DNA of 64,000 nucleotides from Arbacia lixula (taxonomy: Eukaryota > Echinodermata > Echinoidea > Arbacioida > Arbaciidae). Both the position numbers and the translations under genes were made by a program. The notes under the pieces are model-generated. The model did not search any database. It saw only the letters and a list, made by a program, of their open reading frames with translations, and was not told where the DNA came from. Location of the stretch: NCBI GenBank assembly GCA_963669155.1, contig OZ022597.1, positions 17,297,410-17,361,409 of the forward strand, in the 5' to 3' direction. Shown piece after piece: positions 1 through 10,593 of this stretch (position 1 is the first letter of the stretch; every line of letters starts with the position of its first letter).

Positions 1-1240
1 GTTTAAAGTTCATCTTCAGACTAGATAATGCTAGTGAAAACCATAATGACATTGTATCAAGGATCTTCTTGAGTAGGTAGGGAGCACTACTCCAATTATG
101 TCATCAACTGCTGATTCCCAATAGTATGATCAAGCAAAGCTAGTGAACATACATGGACCAACTCTCACTAAAGCCCTTGAATCGTCAAAAAATAAAACAA
201 CATCCAAAACTATTCCTTCTGGTGTCCTTGCAAATAATTGTAATTTGAGTGTTTTCTTGATAATCATCATGCAGTTCCTACGCGATATTCTCATTCAAGG
301 TGGCATTTATCAATAAAGAGGATTAATTATGTTATATGGATGTGTCAGAGGGTGCAAGAAGGTGCTACTGCCAATTAATACTTATCATAGTGATGTGCAA
401 CATAGAAATAATAGAAATAAAAAAGCAAGGATGTTGCTTACCTCAAAGAAAAGAGGTCAATAACTATGTTCGTGGTGGTAGCTTTTTGTGATGCCATAAT
501 ACACATCACGGTCAGTACAGCATATAGTGTATATAATTTCAAAGCTATGAAGCGCACATTGAATAACTGACTTAATGATTAAAACAGGTTTCATGGGCAT
601 AAAAGTGTACGTATCCTGTAAACCAAGACACGCGCACTTTTCGCGTTTGACTTGTGTCAGGCGTACATGCATATGAATATATTTGCATTACTATTAGGAT
701 GACCCATCTCTGTAACAAACATTGATATGTTGATGGAGGCCAAAAGTGACTTGCGTTTTGCGAGAAAAATTGGATACAATAGGTCATGCTAGACACAAAC
801 GGCATGCAGACCCAATACGCACCGTTGCGTGTAAATGTATGCAGAAAGCTGTTGTAGCTAATATCAAAGTATAAATTCTGGAGAGCTATTACTATCTATC
901 ACGTTAAGTAATTAACCCAATTTTTTAGGAGATTATTATACATATATCCTGGCAAATTTGTAAAAATTTTCCCTGTATTAGTAAGATGAATTTTGAAATA
1001 TATAGAAATGCACAATTTCTGGAAATTCACATTTTGGGGAAAAATTGTTAAAATCATATTTGTTGCCCGAATGTCTCATGAAGATCTCTCAAAAGCCTCA
1101 AAAGTTAGAAATAACCCTCTTTACTATGGCCCCTTATATGACGTGTGAAAATAAACCATTCAAATGTTATCAATAAAATTTGTCAATACTATTATTCCAT
1201 GGCGGCCATTCTTTTTAAAGATGGCCGTAGTGGCTCTCCT
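1..1240. repeat. Segmental duplication, copy 1
   Basis: This stretch is similar along most of its length, in the same orientation, to 10594-11800. Shared landmarks include the 'tcatcttcag...agataatg' start, 'ctgctgattccc', 'ggtagctttttgtgat', 'aaaattg...cctggca' and 'ccatggcggccatt'. Similarity fades after about 1240. The left end runs off the window. It is mostly non-coding; a possible small exon is listed separately. Confidence 0.8.
442..566 (-). other. Possible second exon of the signal-peptide gene
   Basis: On the minus strand, an acceptor-like 'aatcattaagtcag' ends at 567 and a donor-like GTAAGC begins at 441. Joined in phase 1 to the exon at 1559-1625, the frame reads VIQCALHSFEIIYTICC... 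and stops at 457-459. An alternative acceptor at 651-652 in the same frame would add an upstream stretch containing KREKCACLG. A third acceptor, after 'cttggtttacag', gives only a 14-residue tail. The splice choice is unresolved and the second duplication copy does not keep this frame, so it may be non-coding. Confidence 0.2.
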
Positions 1241-1558
1241 GGGCAAGATTCGAGAGAGCTCAAAACCAGATTTGCGTGTAATACGTGAGTGCCAATTTTG
1301 GTACTTTTAGACAAAAGTGAACAATTTCGTCAAAATATCGAGCTATGAAGCTGCACTGCCACGATAGGAATGTGTGATCGTTACAACCTAATTGAGTTAA
1401 AATATCGTAGACATTACTGGTGTAAAATGTCACCCCTTTTAGGAAAAAATAACCGTTGGCAAATTCATAGGAGTTGTATGGAGAAAATCACGATAAGAAG
1501 GAGAACAAATATTTAAGTTAAAGACTAGTAGATGTCCATTGAGAAAATAAACACTTAC

Positions 1559-1625
1559 CTGCATCAATACGTAGTGCCACACTCACAATCAGGAGAACGA
1601 GCACACATTTTAGGGAGCTGCCCAT
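1559..1625 (-). CDS. First coding exon with signal peptide, secreted protein of unknown family
   Basis: On the minus strand an ATG at 1625 lies in a strong Kozak context (CAAAAATGG) and opens 22 codons beginning MGSSLKCVLVLLIVSVALRI. This is a textbook signal peptide: short polar start, a hydrophobic core of about 12 residues, and cleavage probably near the Ala before the splice. The exon ends in phase 1 at a consensus donor (CAG|GTAAGTG). A TATA-like GTATAAC lies about 35 bases before the ATG. The mature part must come from exons at lower coordinates; one weak candidate lies at 442-566, and others may lie outside the window. The product would enter the secretory pathway. Without the mature sequence no family can be assigned. 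Confidence 0.5.
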
Positions 1626-2916
1626 TTTTGGACAAGTTCTGAGAAGTTATACAAGGAGAGAGATAGAGCAAAATAAGTATAGCTTAATGATTTCAGTAAT
1701 CCCCAGTGGTAATACACATCAAATAATATCCTTGAATGTAAAAGCAGAGCATGTATTTCAACATGTCCTTGTGGATATAGAATATAGCAACGAATAAATG
1801 CTTTTTTTGATTGCAAGACTCGGATGGAAATATATCTTGCATGCAACTCCGAGAAATATGCATGGAAGAGATTTACTTCATAAGAGCACCCGTTGCAAAA
1901 AGTAAGGTATTCAACATAACGCGAGATATAACCAGCAGCCAATGTCATGAAATGTGACTGCCACAGAATCGGTGATAGACTGATATTTTTAGTCTGTGTA
2001 ACACGTTTTGTAGCCGAGCTCTGAGTGGACGTCTCTGGGAAAAACAGAGGAAATAAGCAAATATCAATCTGAAACTTAAGTTTCCGCAGCTGTGTCTGTG
2101 AAAAGATGACGTTGCTTTATATACTCCGATTACACCATGAAAACGGTAATAATAGTACTGATTGCAATGCTTAGATTTCGAGATGAGTTTTTGGATGGGT
2201 CGTTCAAAATGAAGTGTTTCATGTAGCCTAGAGTTGAGAGATGGTAATGTTTCAGCGCTCATTACACCTCTCCGCACCGCAGTGGGGCTTTGTGGAGAGC
2301 AGTGCATGTTCGCCGACCGCTGGTAAACCGGGCTCGATCGGAGCCCGGTACCGCAGGAAGGTTTTCTATATGTCGTACGGACAAAACCCACCAAACATAC
2401 CCATCGTCTTTTCAAATGATATCAGGTCGATCTCTAATCCTTGAAGACAAGGTAAGCTCCAATTAAGTATAGACAATATATTTCAGTTGTTTTCTGGTGG
2501 TTGAAGTATCGGTACCCTTTCCATTTGTTAACGTTCTACCAGACTCAAAATATTATTCTGAGAATATGAATGTGGACTTTGGTAGTTGCGAAACTGGCGT
2601 GGGAAATCCCTTAATTAATGAAGGAAAATTATTTTAACTCATTTACCATTCATTTAAAAAAAAAGGAAAAACGGGAAAAGTGTTCTTTGAATATTTTCTA
2701 CACGATGGGAAGCATACATATTTCGATTGCATGGAACCTTTAAAAGATAACAATATTGTGTTTTCACTTTTCCTAAAATACATTTTATCGTTATGGCATA
2801 ACATTCTTACCTACTTCAATTTCAATGGCTTGTTTGCTAATGGATTACACTGCTGCATTTACAGCGTCATTTCTTAACAGCGAAGATATAAAAAATAGAT
2901 AAAATAAACTATTCAA
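1626..2916. other. No gene recognised
   Basis: Upstream flank of the signal-peptide exon. Open frames on both strands around 1945-2444 show no recognisable domain or convincing splice sites. The only clear structure is the GC-rich hairpin at 2327-2349. Confidence 0.4.
2327..2349. other. Perfect GC-rich hairpin
   Basis: The 9-bp arms accgggctc and gagcccggt flank a 5-base loop (gatcg). They stand out in an AT-rich neighbourhood next to a locally GC-rich patch (2260-2365). It could be a relic of a promoter or a transposon end. Confidence 0.5.
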
Positions 2917-3640
2917 GATTCAACTTTATTTTCCACAAAAAAAAAGACATCAAAACATTTATACATGCATAAAGTTCAAATACAATTATAACAAAACAAG
3001 AAATAATAATAAAAAAAAAAACAATTCATTTATAGAGATATTTTTTTTTTTGTGGAGGGGTCCAAAAGAAGCAGGGCTTGTGTGTATTGGACCCCCGAAT
3101 GAAAATGAATAGAAATAATGTAATATGTGCAAAACCTTTTTTTTTTCTTTAACAACAACAAACAAACGGGCAAAACAAAAAAGAAATTATCGTGATACAT
3201 GATTAGATTCATTTTTCTTTAACGCAACATAATGGTAAACATGGAGAAGAAACAAACAACAAGAAAAAGATTAATATACACAATTTTTTCTCTTAAAGTT
3301 TACAGCTAAACCATAAAATATTAAGTGTCGAATTATAAAGAAAAAAAAAGAAAAATCGCTGTGATTGTTGTCGTAATAAAAGATATAGAAAATAATCAAA
3401 TAAAAATACATTAAGAGCACCGCTTAAACAAAGAGAGTGATAGAGAGGGGGGGGGGGGGAGTTTGGGAGGGACAGTGGATAGGGAGGGAGAAGGGGGGGG
3501 GGTAAGGAGAGGAGTTTGGTTTTGAAGGTGATTGTGAGTCCTGTGATTGTTGGATATTAAAAGAGAAGATTATGAACGCTATGCGGAGACGTCACCACGT
3601 ATCATGTAATATCTGTGTGCAGTTATGGACATATATAGTT

Positions 3641-5137
3641 TTACTGTTGATCTTGTTGTTCAATATATGATTTTAACATGTCTTTTTTGAGTTGTGATTT
3701 GAATATGTTTAGGCTGAGAGATTGTCTTATGTTGGGGCTGAGAGAGTTCCAGTATTTTGGTCCAGTATATGTGAAAGATCTGTTCGCAAGATGAGTCCGT
3801 GTGTGGGGTAAATGGAAGAGTGTTGACTGGCGGGTGGGGTATGTGTGATATGTGTTGTTTATTGAAAATAACCTATTTATGATTGTTGGTAATTCATTAT
3901 GCTCACGTTGGAACATTAATTGAGCTAAGTTGTAGAGATATAGGTCATGTATTTTTAGTGTGTTACTTTCAAAAAATAATTTGTCAGTATGCGCGTGAAA
4001 ATGTGTGTCAAATATAATTCTCATTGCCTTTTTCTGGAGGAGGTATAGTTTGTCTAATTGCGTGTTTCCGGAGTTACCCCATGCTATAATTCCATAATTG
4101 AGGTGCGGTAGGATGAGGGATGAGTATAATGTGAGAAGTGTTTGATATGGGAAATACTGTTTCATTTTATTTAGTATTCCAATATTCCTAGATATTAATT
4201 TTGTTATGTTATCTAAATGTGGTTTCCAAGAAAGATTTTGATCGATAGTTACTCCTAGAAATTTTGTACATGATACTTTGGGAATAGAAGTGTCTTGGAT
4301 AATGATGTTGCCTGGGAGGGACTCGATTGAATTGCTAAATAGCATATAGTTAGTTTTTAGAAGATTTATTGAAAGTCTGTTGGCATTAATCCATGTAGTT
4401 ATGTATTGTAGTTCCTGGTTTATAGTTTTGAGTAAGATATCTGGTTTGTGATGTGAGAGAAAAATGTTTGAGTCATCAGCGAATAATATAAAAGACAAGT
4501 AATTAGATGCTTTAGGGAAATCATTTATGTAAATGCTGAAGAGAAGAGGGCCTAAAATAGATCCCTGGGGAACGCCGCATTGAATATTTTTGAGAGAAGA
4601 ATTGTTGCCCTGTAACGACACATACTGTTTCCGTCGTGACAAATAGTCTTTAAATAAGTTGAGTGTTATGCCTCTGACTCCGTAGTGTGCTAGTTTGTTC
4701 AAGAGTATTTTATGGTCAATAGTGTCGAAAGCTTTCGAAAAATCTAAAAAGATACCTACGGTGTGTAAGTGGGAGTCAAGGGACTTTGTAACGTTATTAA
4801 TGAGATTGAGAATTGCGTGTGTGGTGTTACGTTTAGATCTAAATCCGTATTGTGATTCACTTAGTATATCGTTTTGTTCAAGAAAGGAGATTGTCCTGGT
4901 GTAAATTATCTTTTCGAGGATTTTGGAGAAAGCTGTGAGAAGAGAAATTGGTCTATAATTTTCAACATTTGTCGAGCTACCATTTTTGTGTATTGGAATC
5001 ACTTTGGCTGTTTTCATTTCGTTTGGAAAAGTACCTGTTATAAGAGAAGTGTTAAAGATGTGTGTCAAGGGATCTATCATTTGAGGTGAGATATATTTGA
5101 GAAGAATATTATCGATGTCATCCTTTCCACAGCTCTT
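3641..5137 (-). CDS. LINE reverse transcriptase, C-terminal part of the polyprotein (frameshifted)
   Basis: RT domain of the same element, separated from the endonuclease by the A-run frameshift. Fingers/palm motifs appear in order: AKVIPIHK, NYRPISLL, SQYGFRSKRNTTHA, motif A FLDFSKAFDTIDH, motif B GVPQGSILGPLLF and motif C FADDSNIF with both catalytic Asp. The thumb region GVTIDQNLSWKPH and the LINE C-terminal signature GPKYWNSLSPNIRQS follow. It ends at a normal stop at 3641. The RT part looks intact, so inactivation would come from the frameshift and the endonuclease substitution. A sequencing error in the homopolymer cannot be excluded. Confidence 0.92.
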   Translation of the reverse strand, partial: KSCGKDDIDNILLKYISPQMIDPLTHIFNTSLITGTFPNEMKTAKVIPIHKNGSSTNVENYRPISLLTAFSKILEKIIYTRTISFLEQNDILSESQYGFRSKRNTTHAILNLINNVTKSLDSHLHTVGIFLDFSKAFDTIDHKILLNKLAHYGVRGITLNLFKDYLSRRKQYVSLQGNNSSLKNIQCGVPQGSILGPLLFSIYINDFPKASNYLSFILFADDSNIFLSHHKPDILLKTINQELQYITTWINANRLSINLLKTNYMLFSNSIESLPGNIIIQDTSIPKVSCTKFLGVTIDQNLSWKPHLDNITKLISRNIGILNKMKQYFPYQTLLTLYSSLILPHLNYGIIAWGNSGNTQLDKLYLLQKKAMRIIFDTHFHAHTDKLFFESNTLKIHDLYLYNLAQLMFQREHNELPTIINRLFSINNTYHTYPTRQSTLFHLPHTRTHLANRSFTYTGPKYWNSLSPNIRQSLSLNIFKSQLKKDMLKSYIEQQDQQ

Positions 5138-6512
5138 TTTTTTTTGGCAAATTATTGATTATATCAAGTACTTCAAATGCATTTGTTGGTGTCATATAGA
5201 GAGAGTTCGGATTAGGATGAGTCAAGAAATCGTGGAAATCTTTATTTGCCACTGGAATGCTTTCAGCTAGCTTTTCTCCTACTGAAGCAAAGTATGAATT
5301 GAAATTATTTGCAATTATCTCTTGATTATCTACGGTGATTCCCTCCACTACTATTTTTTCAATCGATTTATTTTCTCTTGATTTAGTCAATACTTCGTTA
5401 ATGACATTCCACGTTTTTTTCTTGTTGTTTTTTATTCTATTACAATAATAAGATTTTCTTTCATTGCGGAGTATCATTGATAAAGTGTTTTTATATTCCG
5501 TATACTTCAGACTTTTTCTTTCAGTGGGTTTGTTCTTAGATTTAAGGTATAAATTATTTTTACGATTTATGCATCTTAGTAATGAGGGTATAACCCATGG
5601 TGACTGTGGCACCTTTCTTCTATTAATTTTTTTTACCTCAATGAGCGGTACATGTTCGTCAATGTGAGGTTGAAGTAGCTTAATAAACGACTCGAATCCC
5701 GTATTTGCATCCTGACAGTCATATACAGGTGACCAATCGATTGAGCCAATGCTCTCTTGTAAGTTGGCTATGTTTTCTTGAGAATACATGCGTTTAAATA
5801 TTTTGGGGTTTGTGGGTGTTCTGATGTTGTATGGTAATGAAGTGAATATTGGAAAGTGATCTGATATATCCGAAACAAGTATGCCAGCTGTTGGAAGGGG
5901 CTGAATGTTTGTGAAGAAATTATCAATTAATGTTGCTGTGGTTGTAGTGATACGTGTGGGCTTAGTTATAAGAGGTATGAAAGATGCTGTTAGGAACGTT
6001 TCGAGAAAATCGTGAGAGTTATGATTATTGTTGCAATTTAATAGATTTATATTGAAGCCACCCATAATAATGCACTTTTTATTTATTAAAGATCGACTGT
6101 TCAGTAAAGTTTGTAGTGATATTATGAATTCGTTTACATTACCACTAGGTGGTCTGTAAATGACCCCCAGCGTAATTTTTGAGGATTTTTTTGGTTGTAT
6201 TTCAACGAAAAGTGATTCCATAGTTTCATTCATGACACGCAATTCCTCTATTGGGGAGAAATCTAGTTCTTTAGGGATATAAAATAAGACGCCACCGCCA
6301 ACCTTCTCGATGCGATTGTTAAATATGACATTGTGTCCTGACAAGGTATGCAAAGGGCTTATGACATCAGAAGACAGCCATGTTTCTGTAAGTCCAATTA
6401 TAGATTTACTCAATTGGTTTCTTTCTAGAAGAAGTTTTACATTGTCAAGGTTTTTGTTAGCACTTCTAATATTGAAATGAATCAATGATATTTTTTTTGG
6501 AAGAGTAGACAT
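5118..6512 (-). CDS. LINE endonuclease (APE-type EEP domain), N-terminal part of the polyprotein
   Basis: An APE-like endonuclease nicks target DNA for target-primed reverse transcription. Visible motifs are HFNIRS (residues ~12-17), the catalytic Glu in LTETWLS (~41-47), GVIYRPPSG, and the C-terminal SDISDHFPI containing the catalytic His. The usual GDFN motif reads MGGFN here, so the conserved Asp is Gly, which predicts a defective nuclease. The frame continues into an inter-domain linker and ends at a stop just after a run of ten A (5136-5145). With nine A the frame would read on as KKSCGKDDID into the RT part. The Met at 6512 is a convenient start only; the open frame extends about 85 codons further upstream. 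Confidence 0.88.
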   Translation of the reverse strand: MSTLPKKISLIHFNIRSANKNLDNVKLLLERNQLSKSIIGLTETWLSSDVISPLHTLSGHNVIFNNRIEKVGGGVLFYIPKELDFSPIEELRVMNETMESLFVEIQPKKSSKITLGVIYRPPSGNVNEFIISLQTLLNSRSLINKKCIIMGGFNINLLNCNNNHNSHDFLETFLTASFIPLITKPTRITTTTATLIDNFFTNIQPLPTAGILVSDISDHFPIFTSLPYNIRTPTNPKIFKRMYSQENIANLQESIGSIDWSPVYDCQDANTGFESFIKLLQPHIDEHVPLIEVKKINRRKVPQSPWVIPSLLRCINRKNNLYLKSKNKPTERKSLKYTEYKNTLSMILRNERKSYYCNRIKNNKKKTWNVINEVLTKSRENKSIEKIVVEGITVDNQEIIANNFNSYFASVGEKLAESIPVANKDFHDFLTHPNPNSLYMTPTNAFEVLDIINNLPKKKELWKG

Positions 6513-6780
6513 GGTAGATTTGAGTTGGTTTTCTGAATGATATTGGGAAGAGTTTTGTGTTTGAACCGAATCATCAGGATCTAGGTTGTAGCTAAGCTCT
6601 TCAGCTGCATTATTCAGTGAATTTATTGTAGTGTATTCATATCGTGTATTTATGACTGTGTGAGTGTCCGCAAAGCGTTCTGAGTTAATGTTTGTAAACT
6701 CCGTATAACAAAATCTTGTTTGTTCAATGAATGAAAGGGGAAATCGTTTGCGTTCATGAAGACTTGCTGATTAATAATGT

Positions 6781-8329
6781 GGATGGGGGGGGGGGGGGGG
6801 TAAAGGAAGGGGGGGCAGGGCAGGGAAATGACAGCGGCAGTCGAAATGGGTGTTCGCAATACAACAGACGTTACAGTATCACTTTGCTATGGTAGGATAA
6901 AAAGAGCAAAGCGACGAAAGTCTGACTCTCATGATGCGTATTAGTTAGTGTACCAAAGGCACATCACAGTGGTCGTTCTGAAAAAAAGACAAAAAAGAAG
7001 CGATCAGGACAACCTATCGTGAGTTGTGGGCACGAAGGTGTTTTTAGAAGTCAGCTGATCTAGAGTTAAAGAGGGATTTTTTTTTCTAGTAAACTGAAGG
7101 GAATCTGGTTTTGAAAACGGAAAGAGAACGACTGCTGATGAAGGAAAATAGCACAGTGAATGCATAAGACGCGGACCTCATCAGTCCGCAGTGTAGTATT
7201 TTTGTACTGGAATCGAGGTAACGGAAGTAACAAAACATAATTTGAATGATAACAGGTATAGAGCAAATTCCTTTTGACTGTTCGGTCAGTGCCGATTGAA
7301 GGGAACTGAATAAGTAAAACAAAACAACAACAACAACAAGAATAATAAATGAAAGAAAAACTCAGTTCAGTATAACATGGCGAGCGCAGAATTATGACGT
7401 CATATGAGCATGTCGTCAAGGCATCTGGTTCTTAGCTAAGTGGGTGGTACAAAAAGCGGTGATCATATAATAGTGGAGACCCTCATTGGAGGTGCCCGAC
7501 ATTTTCCCCCATAGAATATGTTGCACAGTGAAAAGAACCAGAAGCCTGAAAAAAAAAACCAATGGATATGACAACACCACGAAAAAAGGCAAGTTAAGAA
7601 GGGATATGCTCTATGAAGACGGTCACCTGCCTCGTGAACAAAACAGATACAAACGGTCCCTTACTTCGTCCGTGCAACAAAGGACCATGTTCATAGTGCT
7701 ATATTCGTAAACTCTTCTATACAAGCATTGTAATTACGTTGTCTTTTTAAGCAGGAGAAAGAAGAATGTCAATTACAGCAGAAGGGTTTGAATAGCAAGA
7801 GAGAAACCGTTTGGAGAAGAAGATCATAGACATCCATCATTTACCAACTGAGATCTCGGGAGAAAAGAGGAGGAAGGCTTACAATGTCAAAATGCCTTCA
7901 AGGATGCCAATGAAAGGCGAACATTCTTCGATCGATCTAAACTAGCTATGTTCTCAACTTGCTCTTTAAAATACTTTCTCGGTCTGGTCATGATAATCAC
8001 AATAACAAACTAGACAATTACAATCGTGGCATGAATGACACATGGAGTGAGAGCAGAAAGTAAACAATGACTCAGCAGTGAGTATTTGCATATAATTAAT
8101 TGACTACCATAATATACGAGTAGAGGGAGTGTTCTCACTGTGCCATCGTTTAGTCAAGACTTTACGAAACAGTTAATGAAGGTCATAACGAAAATTAAAT
8201 TTACTGTGTCTCCGCAAAATATTCAATTCTTTCAATAAACACCTGTTCTGCTGGGACTCATGAGTACAAATAAGCAAGAGAAATGAAGGCCTTGTGCACT
8301 GGTTCCTTAGTATCATGTCATTATCCATG
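6781..8329. other. No gene recognised
   Basis: Possible LINE 5' UTR (up to about 7420) followed by unassigned sequence. A poly-G/C run lies near 6786-6800. Short open frames here have no domain signature or supporting splice sites. Confidence 0.35.
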
Positions 8330-8400
8330 ACCAAGCGGGTAGCCTGATGGTTAGTGTCATTGCCCGACAAGCAGTAGATCGTAGGTTTAAGTACCGCATG
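8330..8400 (+). repeat. tRNA-like SINE head (candidate)
   Basis: An A-box-like tagcctgatgg (8340-8350) and a B-box-like aggtttaagtacc (8383-8395) are spaced as in an RNA polymerase III internal promoter. The acceptor stem does not pair well, so this is more likely a tRNA-derived SINE or decayed tRNA than a working tRNA. Confidence 0.45.
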
Positions 8401-9299
8401 GTCCTCTTTTTCTTTACTTTACTTTAATGTACTACCGAGAATAACGGCAAAACAACGATTTTATGAAATGATAATAATCTTCGAATTAAAGAGGATTCCG
8501 GAATAAACTGCAAACAAAATAAGAAGGCGATGTAAAGTGTATGCGTGGTGTTATACTTACGAAGAGCGGTCTTGTCGATTAAGTGAGATGGACGTAGTCG
8601 AACGTGTTCCTTACATCGAATCAGAAGCAAGACTGCTGGGATGCTCGTTGGATACATGGCAATTAAGGCCATAAAATATACATCATAAAGGTAGCATACT
8701 GTAATAACTTCATTGTAACATCGCTAGCCGTGTGCAAAACAAACTTTGTACGTCATCTTTCTATTAAATCATTTATGCTTGCACCTGTTTGCGTGGCGAA
8801 ATCTGGTGCTTGGTATTTCTGATCTGGTTCAGTTCAATGAAGTTCAATATACTCCTTTCATCATAAAAATAGATTTATGCATCGACAAAGAACTTTTCAT
8901 GAAACCACAAAACCATGAATAGATATAATAAATACGAGAACATAAATGAACGAGTTGATGAGAATTATGGGTTTAACAAAATGCGCAGTTAGCCATATCA
9001 ATGTTGACGCCAAAGGTATACTCGACATATTGCCATCACACATTTTTGAAGTCCTTGATTAATTCCTCAATATCTTGGTCCGAGAGAACGGATGATCCGT
9101 TGAGGCAGCCTGCAGGCAGCCATTTCGCGCGCACGCGAATACACAACGCTCCGGATCAATCGGCCCGCAGTGTTAACACATAGCGTAGAGTTTGTACACA
9201 AAATGAGAGGTGATGCATCGTGCTGCACAACAAATTCACGGCGGGAGAAATTAGTAAAATTAAAGCATAACCACGTGACTCGCATACCGGATTGTTATT
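8401..9299. other. No gene recognised
   Basis: Unassigned AT-rich sequence with one GC-richer patch near 9090-9170. I see no conserved coding signature on either strand. Confidence 0.35.
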
Positions 9300-9535
9300 T
9301 GTTACATTCTTTAATCTGTCTTATAATAATTATTTAAGAGAAGTGAAATAAATACGTTGGAAGGGACACAACAGAAAACAAAATATGCGTAACCTAAAAT
9401 GTCAATCATGAGACGAATATGAATTTATGGTACCAATTGATAGCACTGTTTGAAACTATTAAGATATTGCAAAAATTTAAGATCAGCTGGGATTTCATTC
9501 CATACCACCGGACCTTTAAAAATGATTGAGTTCGA
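9300..9535 (-). mobile_element. LINE 3' end: last codons of an RT frame plus 3' tail
   Basis: The minus-strand frame from 9535 to 9425 reads SIIFKGPVVWNEIPADL... then LNSFKQCYQ and a stop. This is the C-terminal signature of LINE ORF2 proteins (GPxxWNxIP...FK). The rest of the element is missing, as in typical 5'-truncated copies but here with the upstream part lost or diverged. Confidence 0.65.
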
Positions 9536-10593
9536 TGAAATGTGTATGGTTATGTATTTTACAATTCAATACAAATTTGGAGGTAAAGGAAAGTCGGTGA
9601 TAAACCTTTCTAGGTCACAATGAAGAAAATGGAACTCGTGCACAATTCATGACTAGGAGTAGTGTTTGATTACAATTTGAGGGATATGATTAAAAGCATG
9701 ATGGTCACGTTGTGGACTTCGGAACAAGGAGTAATGATGGGTTCGAATCGTCTCTTATGCCTCATATAATATACAGGGTGTACCCCCAGTAATTGTTGTG
9801 CCCCAAACCGCTCAACCACGCTACGCTACCATGGCTACTGCGTCCTCCCACCCCCTCCCTCTGGCTCTCTGGCTGTAAGCTTTGTTGTTGGATCGTGTTT
9901 TTAAGCACCGGATTTAAAAAGCACAATTAAATGCAAAGCCCATCTCTGTTTGGGGAGGATACCCTCTCTTAACCCCTAGCCGTCTTGTCCATGAGCAGTT
10001 CTAATTGCACCCCTGCTTGCATGGGATACCTGGCGTGATAAAAACGAATGACCGTACATGCCTCCAGGCTCCTGAAACGAATCTCTGATGCGCCAGAGGT
10101 ACTTCGTTGTATTATTTAGTATAATTTCATACTGCATGATTTTGTTCTCGTTTGCCAGTGGTGTACAACTGAACAGTGAGCCATGTGATATAACTATCCA
10201 CCGTCTCTGTTGCAGGATACGGCAAGCATGAGGACAGGTAATAGTTAATATGCCCTGAACAAACTATAACACTCAACATAATTTACCATAAAGAAGAGAC
10301 ATATGGACCCTGATGTTGACCTAATCTTTGTCACTACAACTTTCGTAAAAAGAAATGCTAGTACACGAACGATTCTGCAAAAACTTTGGACACTAACCTG
10401 AATAGAGCAGCTGAACGAGTTGATATACATGCCATTTACACCAACACTGTTACAATTGTGTACAATGTAGTAAAACTCATGAAATGATGGCTGCACGTGG
10501 AAGTCCATAATGCACCAAAACGCCCTTCCCTCGCAGCTTAAATGGCAAATAAATGGACAAGTTATTGTCTTTGCTTCCTCAGCGACAATGAAT
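9536..10593. other. No gene recognised
   Basis: Unassigned. Sequence around 9775-10050 ('tacagggtgtaccccc', 'cgctacgctacc') has a repeat-like character but no partner was found in the window. Confidence 0.3.

Larger units (their letters stand above)
2917..6780 (-). mobile_element. Non-LTR retrotransposon (LINE, Jockey/CR1-like), near full length
   Basis: Minus-strand LINE with a single EN-RT reading frame broken once by a homopolymer slip. The coding frame extends upstream of the first Met at 6512 to about 6775 without a stop, so the true start may be earlier or the 5' end is truncated at the G-run near 6786. The 3' UTR (about 2917-3640) is T/A-rich and ends near an AATAAA on the minus strand. 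I found no separate gag-like ORF1 upstream. The exact clade cannot be fixed by eye. Confidence 0.88.

Noticed and set aside
1945-2415. 156-codon minus-strand open frame
   Set aside because: No domain, mixed composition, no supporting splice sites; upstream of the signal-peptide exon and probably chance.
8330-8400. A functional tRNA gene
   Set aside because: Polymerase III box-like sequences are present but the acceptor and anticodon stems do not fold, so it was kept only as a SINE-like head.
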